Source: Microgenomates group bacterium (GTDB lineage: Bacteria > Patescibacteriota > Microgenomatia > UBA1400 > PJMF01). Taken from it: a stretch of 10,670 nt of DNA. The DNA lies in the NCBI GenBank assembly GCA_009776965.1, contig WRMU01000033.1, forward strand, positions 1 through 10,670. The letters run 5' to 3'. The position numbers and the translations under genes are program-made. The notes beneath the pieces are model-generated. The model ran no database searches and had not been told where the DNA came from. It was given only the letters and a program-made list of their open reading frames with translations. This document shows, piece after piece, positions 5,336-10,670 of this stretch (position 1 is the first letter of the stretch; each line of letters begins with the position of its first letter).

Positions 5336-6352
5336 GTGGCGGGTAAGATTTTAATTACTGGCGGAGCTGGATATATTGGCTCGCACGCAGTGCGGGCCTG
5401 TTTGGAGGCAGGAAAAGAAGTGGTGGTGTTTGATAATTTCTCTACAGGGTGGCGCGAACCGATGCATATTTTGGATAAATTGGGGAAGCTAGACGTGGTG
5501 GAGGGAGATTTGAGGGATTTTGCGACGATAAATCAGGTGTTTGCTGATTATGAAATTGAGGCGGTGTTGCATTTTGCGGCGATGCTTTTGGTGGATGAGT
5601 CGATGTTGGAACCGGAGCTATACTGGCAGAATAATGTGGGGGGGAGCGCTAATTTATTGCGAGCAATGAAGGGGGCGAGTGTTAAGAAAATTATTTTTTC
5701 TTCAACTAGCGCGGTTTATGATGGGTTTAATACGCCTTTGCCAATTATGGAAACAGCAGTCCCTCACCCGCTTAATCCTTATGGCGAGAGTAAACTGATG
5801 ACGGAAAAAATGATTAAATGGGTGGCGGATTTGGATCCGACTTTTAGGTTTGTGATGCTGCGTTATTTTAATGTTTGTGGCTGTGCGAGCGATGCTTTAA
5901 TTGGAGACAGCTATCAGCCACCACACTTATTAATGCAAAATGCGGTGCGCGGAGCGATGGGGATAGCGCCTTTTTATTATACTTATACGGAAGTGGATAC
6001 GCCGGATGGCTCGCCGATCAGGGATTATATTGACGTGGAGGATTTGATTGAGGCGCATATGATGGCGCTGGATTACTTGGACAAGGAAGAAATGAAGAAT
6101 GATGTTTTTAATCTGGGGAATGGGAAAGGAAGCAGTGTTAAGGAAATTGTGGCGGCGGTGGAGAAGGAGTTTGGGAAGACACTGGAGAAACATGAGGCGG
6201 AGGTGCGTAGGCAGGGAGAGAATAAGGCGGCTTATACTAGTCCGGCTAAGGCACAGGAGGTGTTGGGCTGGCAGGCGAAGAAGTCGATTGCGGAGAGTAT
6301 TGCGAGTTTGCGAGCTTGGTATGAGAAGTATCCGGAGGGGTATGGGGTTTGA
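5336..6352 (+). CDS. galE: UDP-glucose 4-epimerase
   Basis: The protein has 338 residues, the usual length for GalE, and interconverts UDP-glucose and UDP-galactose using bound NAD. Visible marks are the Rossmann glycine motif GGAGYIGSH (9-17), the acidic end of beta-2 (FDN, 32-34), GDLRD (58-61), VLHFAA (77-82), FSSTSAVYDG (121-130), the catalytic YGESK (Tyr149 and Lys153, the same numbers as in E. coli GalE), LRYFNVCG (175-182), and RDYIDVEDL (229-237). At the E. coli Ser124 position this protein has Thr124, an accepted substitution in the SDR superfamily. The start is GTG 5336, three bases after the DUF975 stop, with no Shine-Dalgarno, so translation is probably coupled. It likely supplies UDP-galactose for surface glycans. 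The stop is TGA, an ordinary stop here. A related NDP-sugar epimerase specificity cannot be excluded. Confidence 0.94.
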   Translation: MAGKILITGGAGYIGSHAVRACLEAGKEVVVFDNFSTGWREPMHILDKLGKLDVVEGDLRDFATINQVFADYEIEAVLHFAAMLLVDESMLEPELYWQNNVGGSANLLRAMKGASVKKIIFSSTSAVYDGFNTPLPIMETAVPHPLNPYGESKLMTEKMIKWVADLDPTFRFVMLRYFNVCGCASDALIGDSYQPPHLLMQNAVRGAMGIAPFYYTYTEVDTPDGSPIRDYIDVEDLIEAHMMALDYLDKEEMKNDVFNLGNGKGSSVKEIVAAVEKEFGKTLEKHEAEVRRQGENKAAYTSPAKAQEVLGWQAKKSIAESIASLRAWYEKYPEGYGV

Positions 6353-6492
6353 GGCTCGCCTAATATTGGTATCTTCATCGTTGATATAAATGTGTTTATA
6401 TATCTTTGCTCTTAAGTATCCACTTTTCAAAAATGAGAGAGTTTTATTTTTGGGGTATTGCAAAAAACTAAAAAATATGTTGAAATGGAAGG
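6353..6492 (+). promoter_or_regulatory. 140-base intergenic region with candidate promoter and weak A/T hairpin
   Basis: This is the largest gap in the right block. TGATATAAA at 6382-6390 is a good extended -10 (hexamer TATAAA), predicting a start near 6397 and a leader of about 96 bases for the gene at 6493. The same bases form a weak all-A/T hairpin, 6384-6390 with 6395-6401 around a TGTG loop; it lacks a GC stem and a clean U-run, so I do not call it a terminator. A second, weak box TGTTGAAAT at 6478-6486 would put +1 exactly on the GTG at 6493, but its hexamer TGAAAT lacks the conserved A at position 2. GGAAGG at 6487-6492 resembles a Shine-Dalgarno but touches the GTG, too close to work normally. 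Confidence 0.35.
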
Positions 6493-7719
6493 GTGAATAA
6501 AAGACTACAACAAGTACTGGTGTTTACTTTAGGTTTTTTGATATTGTTGAATGTGGTGTTATATCTTTGGAGGTTCTTTACCCCGAGGTTGGTGCTGGGA
6601 CGAACGAGAGTGCCGGCGGAGTTTAGGCTAGAAAATGATGAGTTGCTGGCCAAACAGTATGATATTAAGCAATATGGCAGTTTGACTCGCAATAAGATTG
6701 ACGCAGGGGAGCGGATTTTTGAATGGATAATCAGACAGAAAGATTTGCGGTGGACGGGGATTTACGCTGACAATACTACTTGCGAGATTAATAGCGAAAA
6801 GCAGGCAATTGACTGCGTTAATCCAGCACAAGAAGGCTATGCTAATGTAAGCAATAATAGCTTTGCGGCGCCTTTATGGGGGCTACTAAAGTATCACCAG
6901 CGGACGAGAGATAAGAGCGCCTTGAATGCGCTGGAGGCGGATTTGCTGGCGGTGGAGAAAGTGCTCTTGAACTTCCCAGAGGAGGAATGGATTATTAATA
7001 ATGGTTGGCACTGTTTATATTTGAAAGATATTGCGTTGGCAAAGGAAGTGAGTCCGAGGGGGAGAGATATTGCAAGAAGGGCGTGTTTGGCGAGTGAATA
7101 TGTGTGGGCTCCGGGAGAGGATGTTGGTGAGTTGTTGACTGGGGAAATTATGGCAGCGGGTGTTGTTGATCCTGCTGAGATAACGGAAGCGATGACGTAT
7201 TATCGACATCAATTGGGTATGGCGGCGGCGGAGGTGTTAGCGGATGCGTTAGTGGCTAATGAATTGGTGGGTGAGCTTAGGTATGATGAGGGGTTGCTGA
7301 CGAGACAATTAGCCTATCTTTATGCAGCAATAATCGATAATGAGAGCATGAGGGGTGTGATGAGCGAGGAATTGCGTGCTAAGATAGTGTTGGCTTTGGA
7401 ACTTTATCGAAGACAAATTGGTGATAATCAGGAGGGGTGGCTAGGAGTTACAATTAGTGATTTGTACGCGGAGGTGGTGAGCAATGAGGAGATGGAGACT
7501 TCGGCAGTGATGGCGGAGGCGATGTTGCAGTATCATTTAGGAAGGAGCTTATATCGCCAACAAAGCAAGCTACTGCGGGATTTTTATAGCGAGATTAATT
7601 ATTTTGGTGGATTAAAACCGACCTTCATTAAGAGGACTCAAGCGCAGGGGAATACTAATCTTTTGCTGACGGCGGATATCAAACTGAATGGGGAGTTATT
7701 AGGGATATTGAGTATATGA
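6493..7719 (+). CDS. Membrane-anchored protein of unknown family, partner of the downstream secreted protein
   Basis: I do not recognise this 408-residue protein. It has a short basic N-terminus (MNKRLQQ), one hydrophobic segment at about 8-26 (VLVFTLGFLILLNVVLYLW), and then ~380 residues that should lie outside the membrane. The outer part is mostly helical in appearance, with runs such as ALEADLLAVEKVLLNF (147-161), DIARRACLASEYVW (192-205) and ELRAKIVLALELYRRQIG (293-310). It could be a helical repeat or barrel scaffold, but I cannot show that. Four cysteines (97, 108, 174, 198) all lie outside and could pair. The C-terminus turns hydrophobic and beta-like (LLLTADIKLNGELLGILSI). The GTG at 6493 is the only convincing start: nearby ATGs at 6477 and 6485 are out of frame. 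It overlaps the next gene by four bases (ATGA), so the two products are probably made together and may act together at the surface. Confidence 0.75.
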   Translation: MNKRLQQVLVFTLGFLILLNVVLYLWRFFTPRLVLGRTRVPAEFRLENDELLAKQYDIKQYGSLTRNKIDAGERIFEWIIRQKDLRWTGIYADNTTCEINSEKQAIDCVNPAQEGYANVSNNSFAAPLWGLLKYHQRTRDKSALNALEADLLAVEKVLLNFPEEEWIINNGWHCLYLKDIALAKEVSPRGRDIARRACLASEYVWAPGEDVGELLTGEIMAAGVVDPAEITEAMTYYRHQLGMAAAEVLADALVANELVGELRYDEGLLTRQLAYLYAAIIDNESMRGVMSEELRAKIVLALELYRRQIGDNQEGWLGVTISDLYAEVVSNEEMETSAVMAEAMLQYHLGRSLYRQQSKLLRDFYSEINYFGGLKPTFIKRTQAQGNTNLLLTADIKLNGELLGILSI

Positions 7720-10670
7720 AGAAGTTATTATTGTTTTTAACGTTAGTGATGATAGTGTTGATGGGTGGAGGGAGGAGAGTGGGAGCTCAAACTTATTCCT
7801 TGAGAGTGGGTGGGGTAGCGCCAAGTGGTTTCGTTGATGTCCCCGCTGGAGGTGGAAATCTGGTGGTTAGTTTGTGGGCGGGTAGCAATCAGTATTCTGA
7901 TTTCACTTTATTTGTGAGGGATCCGTGTAGTGCTCAGGTGCATAATACTGGTCAAACGAGAACAGTACAGTTTAGTGCTAACAATAATGGTACTACAAAT
8001 CTATGTCAAGTGTATGCTGATAGGGGTGGTTCACGGAATGTAGCGACTTTTAATGTTAGACAGGAAGTATTTTCTACTGGCCGTTCTGGTACTTTTGGAG
8101 ACAACACAACTAACGGCTCTAATGGCCGTTCTGGTACTTTTGGAGACAACACAACTAACGGTTCTAACTGTTCGAACATGGGGGGAAAATGTATATCTCC
8201 TTCTGATGAGTATTTTGAGTTGGATGGGGTGAAGTACTATCATGATAGTTGGTGGCGTAAACAACTTAATTATGGTGGTTGTAGTAATGGGAAGGTTTGT
8301 GTGGATAAAAGTAACTCGAGCCCTAATTTTAATGGACGATGTTTGTCTTCTTGTGGAGGGACACGTTTTACTGGGGGGACTGGCAACTTTTACGTTGATA
8401 ACTCATCTGGTTACTTAATTCGTGAGTATATAACTAAGTGTTCTGACGGCCGAGATTTTTGTCGGATTCAAGATAGCCTTCAGGCTATTTGTGGCAATGG
8501 TCTCGGGGGGGATTTTCAGAGTGACCGAGATACTAGCAGGCGGTGGGTTCCTCACGTGAGTCCTGTGGCTGGTTTAGATCTTAATAACGTTTCGGGATGG
8601 GGAAAAGGCTATTGTTATGAGAGGGCTAGCTCTACTCCCACTACTCCTACTGGTGGTGGTGGTTCTGATAATTGCAAGGCGCGCATGAATCCTCGGGGGG
8701 GTGTTTTGAGTAGCTCAACAGTATGGGAGTTGTTCAGTAGTGGATATTATAGGCCAGTGACCTGTAATAATACAAACATTGCATTACCTAACTCCAGTAC
8801 GCTCTCAAGGTCTGGCTATAGGCTGCTTGGTTTTGCATCATCATTAGCTAGTTGTGGTGGGGCAGGGATGCTTCAGCCAGGAGCGAGTGTTAGTAGGGAA
8901 CGAGATGGTAGTTATGCGTGGTATGAGGCGTGTTGGGAAGGCACAACTCCAACCGAAAGAGTATTTAATGTCTCTTTTGATTTGAATGGAGGTACTGGCG
9001 CGAAACCGGTTGGTACGGGAATAGGGACGGATGTTTGCAGAACAACTTCGAATTATTATACGTATACTATACCTGCTCCCGCCACTAATAATCAGAGGAA
9101 AGATGGTTATACGTTCCAAGGTTGGGGAAAAACGAGCGGTTGCGTTGGTGGAGCAAGAACCGGTGAAACGACATTTCTATTTGAGGATAATACGACTTTA
9201 TATGCTTGTTGGTTATCGGACACTCCTACTGAGTATGAGTACTTGCCCGATTCTTGTGATCGCGATGCTGGCGAGTATAAAGTAAGAATTACTAGCGACC
9301 ATACTTGGGATGCTGATTACAGCTGCAGTGAGTATTGTAATACGGATGGTACGTTGAGAGTCACTACTGGAGCACAATCATGGAGGGATGCACAGACTCA
9401 GGCTTGTGATCAGTGTTGTCGGGGCAGTGGCGGCAGAAGCGGCGGTGGCGGTGGTGGCTATGTCCCAGAAACTCCAGATGAGGGCGACGATCCTCCGGGT
9501 GGTGGCGGTGGTGGTTCTAGCCCAGAAACTCCCAGCGGTAGTTGTGGCGAACAACCAGACGAAGATAGAATCTGGATTGGCTTCAGGGGCGCTGATGGAA
9601 ACGGGACTTCTAAAGATGAAGTGACGGAGTGGTTAGCTGGAACGAGTGATGATGGGGCAAAGCGCTGTCTATATGAGAATGCTAGTCAGTATTCCTATCG
9701 CACTGCTCCTGACTCTGATTTGGTTTGTTGGGCGAGTTGTTCTGGTGGCGGCGAGCCAGACATAACGCCCGTAATCAGGGAGTTTGATAGATGCCCAGAA
9801 GACACGGATAAGTACAATTTTTGGGCATATAATATTTGGTGGTCGGTGGGAAAGTATGATCCAACTAAATTGTATACGGCGGAGGCAATCAGACAGGCGT
9901 TTAGAGCTTCGAGCTTCTATAAGGAAGATTTAGAGTGTGATTTGTGTTACCAAACTTATAATCCGGATACCGGAGAGGATTGCTTTGTAGATGATCCGGA
10001 GAGTGATGAATATGAAGCACAATGTATGAGAGCATATTGCTTGAATCCCGCTTGGGACGATTTTGAGGGGCCGCGCAGACCTCATTTTAGAGGAGACTGC
10101 GATCCTGATGGGGATGTTGGAGCGCGCAACCCCTTAACTGATGGGAGGAGTTCTGTTAGAGTTGATGAGCAGGACGAGGAGCAGGAGACAACTCCGGGAA
10201 CTGATTCATATATTAGGGTTCCTAGCGGGGAAGGAGTAGGCGAGAAATGCGATGATTCTGGACTGGTGCTGACAGGGTTAAATCAACAGAAACTGGCGGC
10301 GATGAGGTGTGTGGAAAGAACTGCAGATAATGTGTGTCCAGAAGCAGGTTTTGTTCAAGGCTTCCCTACGGTGCATTTTGGAATCACTAATGAGGAGGAG
10401 GATGCGATGTGTGGAGCGACGGAAAGATGTAAGTTTTGTTGGAATCAGGAGAGTTATGAGGAGGCAATAGATGGGGATGAAGTGGTGAGGATTATGTCCA
10501 CTACACCATCAGGCATTTGTCCAACTAATGAACAGTGTGCTTGGTATGGAATTACCTCGGGACCTCCTTACAAATGTTGGAGTCTTGGTCGACCGCAGTG
10601 TGAAGTGGGAACTCTTGTGACTTTGGGGGAATCATGTTACCCTATTGCTCAAGAGTCTACGCTTGCTTAC
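7716..10670 (+). CDS. Large secreted cysteine-rich protein with InlB-like B repeats; 3' end beyond window
   Basis: One frame stays open from ATG 7716 to the window edge: 985 codons with no stop. A signal peptide is clear (MKKLLLFLTLVMIVLMGGG..., likely cut after VGA at residue 24). Then follow a beta-rich, unrecognised domain (~27-120), two 15-residue repeats (122-151), a Cys-rich segment (152-304), a Thr/Pro/Gly linker (305-319), two InlB/Listeria-Bacteroides B-repeat-like units (320-407 and 417-499), another Cys segment, a Gly-rich linker with two PETP motifs (570-609), and a long Cys-rich region with an acidic linker near 817-830. I count about 47 cysteines (near 5%), and CW pairs recur (406, 498 and later). 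B repeats occur in adhesins and other surface proteins, so a role in attachment or cell contact is plausible but inferred. Codons favour GGT, ACT and TCT more than the upstream genes do. The start overlaps the previous stop (ATGA), implying coupled translation. Confidence 0.88.
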   Translation, partial: MKKLLLFLTLVMIVLMGGGRRVGAQTYSLRVGGVAPSGFVDVPAGGGNLVVSLWAGSNQYSDFTLFVRDPCSAQVHNTGQTRTVQFSANNNGTTNLCQVYADRGGSRNVATFNVRQEVFSTGRSGTFGDNTTNGSNGRSGTFGDNTTNGSNCSNMGGKCISPSDEYFELDGVKYYHDSWWRKQLNYGGCSNGKVCVDKSNSSPNFNGRCLSSCGGTRFTGGTGNFYVDNSSGYLIREYITKCSDGRDFCRIQDSLQAICGNGLGGDFQSDRDTSRRWVPHVSPVAGLDLNNVSGWGKGYCYERASSTPTTPTGGGGSDNCKARMNPRGGVLSSSTVWELFSSGYYRPVTCNNTNIALPNSSTLSRSGYRLLGFASSLASCGGAGMLQPGASVSRERDGSYAWYEACWEGTTPTERVFNVSFDLNGGTGAKPVGTGIGTDVCRTTSNYYTYTIPAPATNNQRKDGYTFQGWGKTSGCVGGARTGETTFLFEDNTTLYACWLSDTPTEYEYLPDSCDRDAGEYKVRITSDHTWDADYSCSEYCNTDGTLRVTTGAQSWRDAQTQACDQCCRGSGGRSGGGGGGYVPETPDEGDDPPGGGGGGSSPETPSGSCGEQPDEDRIWIGFRGADGNGTSKDEVTEWLAGTSDDGAKRCLYENASQYSYRTAPDSDLVCWASCSGGGEPDITPVIREFDRCPEDTDKYNFWAYNIWWSVGKYDPTKLYTAEAIRQAFRASSFYKEDLECDLCYQTYNPDTGEDCFVDDPESDEYEAQCMRAYCLNPAWDDFEGPRRPHFRGDCDPDGDVGARNPLTDGRSSVRVDEQDEEQETTPGTDSYIRVPSGEGVGEKCDDSGLVLTGLNQQKLAAMRCVERTADNVCPEAGFVQGFPTVHFGITNEEEDAMCGATERCKFCWNQESYEEAIDGDEVVRIMSTTPSGICPTNEQCAWYGITSGPPYKCWSLGRPQCEVGTLVTLGESCYPIAQESTLAY
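8079..8168 (+). repeat. Two tandem 45-bp in-frame repeats
   Basis: Copy 1 is 8079-8123 and copy 2 is 8124-8168. They differ at only two third-codon positions (GGC/GGT and AAT/AAC) and encode identical 15-residue units, GRSGTFGDNTTNGSN. The near identity at synonymous sites suggests a recent duplication. Being a multiple of three, the unit can change in number without breaking the frame. Confidence 0.95.
8673..8936 (+). other. InlB-like B-repeat unit 1 (divergent) within the secreted protein
   Basis: Residues 320-407. CKARMNPRGG stands where the family has a beta strand ending in a GG turn, LSRSGYRLLGF corresponds to the GYTFxGW core, and the unit ends YEACW where the family usually ends LYAxW. 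Cysteines 350, 380 and 406 match those of unit 2 in order. Confidence 0.6.
8964..9212 (+). other. InlB-like B-repeat unit 2 within the secreted protein
   Basis: Residues 417-499. FNVSFDLNGG, RKDGYTFQGW and TTLYACW are the three marks of the Listeria-Bacteroides repeat (Flg_new, PF09479). Cysteines at 441, 476 and 498 are additions to the usual pattern and are shared with unit 1. Confidence 0.8.
9423..9542 (+). other. Gly-rich linker with duplicated G6-xx-PETP motif
   Basis: Residues 570-609 are almost all Gly, Ser, Pro, Asp and Glu. The motif GGGGGG followed by two residues and PETP occurs twice (near 577-588 and 595-606). It probably forms a flexible spacer between folded Cys-rich domains. 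Confidence 0.8.

Noticed and set aside
6384..6401. Rho-independent terminator after galE
   Set aside because: The hairpin is all A/T with seven pairs and no U-run follows; the same bases make a better extended -10 promoter.
6350..7719. UGA recoded as glycine, as in Gracilibacteria and Absconditabacteria
   Set aside because: TGA ends galE and the 408-residue gene at sensible lengths, and the long secreted frame has no in-frame TGA; reading on past the galE TGA gives only unconserved residues.
8079..8168. CRISPR array or insertion-sequence ends
   Set aside because: There are two copies only, directly adjacent with no spacers, in frame within a long coding region.
8844..9624. Open frames at 8844-9119 (-), 9031-9285 (+) and 9388-9624 (+)
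   Set aside because: All lie inside the long frame from 7716, whose signal peptide, B repeats and Cys pattern are continuous; the Ala/Val-rich 9388-9624 frame is a shifted reading of the Gly linker.

Overview
The window looks like ordinary, tightly packed chromosome from a small-genome bacterium of the Patescibacteria/CPR type. Saccharibacteria is my best guess, but only a guess from gene content: a very short, divergent DNA polymerase III delta subunit, hardly any Shine-Dalgarno signals, intergenic gaps of a few bases, and a large secreted protein with InlB-type B repeats. TGA acts as a normal stop (genes ending at 6352, 7719 and 2399), so this is not a lineage that reads UGA as glycine. I see no mobile element, CRISPR array or phage gene. 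Both window edges cut a gene.

Left block, + strand, 1-2413. Three genes lie nearly end to end: the 3' part of an ATP-grasp alpha-L-glutamate-ligase-like enzyme fused to a retropepsin-like domain, a DUF1704/MATCAP-like metallopeptidase, and a short holA-like gene. A peptide-bond-forming enzyme next to a carboxypeptidase-type enzyme suggests a modification and removal pair. The fused protease-like domain has Ala where the catalytic Asp should be.

Middle block, - strand, 2399-4651. A two-gene unit encodes a membrane-anchored lysozyme/glucosaminidase-like wall hydrolase and a YgjP-type metallopeptidase, which overlaps the end of holA by 15 bases. An AEC-family permease lies further right. tRNA-Arg(TCG) sits on the + strand at 3657-3729, diverging from the hydrolase and converging on the permease with one base between them.

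Right block, + strand, 4730-10670. A DUF975 membrane protein and UDP-glucose 4-epimerase form one unit. A 140-base gap follows, then a two-gene unit: a membrane-anchored protein of unknown family, and, overlapping it by ATGA, a secreted cysteine-rich protein that stays open to the right edge (985 codons seen, about 47 Cys). That protein has a signal peptide, a tandem 45-bp repeat, two InlB-like B-repeat units with matching extra cysteines, and Gly-rich linkers. It is probably a large surface adhesin or contact protein.

Regulation. The hydrolase, the permease, the DUF975 gene and the tRNA each have an extended -10 box (TGn plus a TATAAT-like hexamer). For the three protein genes the box is placed so that transcription would begin at or within a few bases of the start codon, which suggests leaderless mRNAs. 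An 11-bp perfect inverted repeat lies in the permease/DUF975 divergent promoter region and may be an operator.
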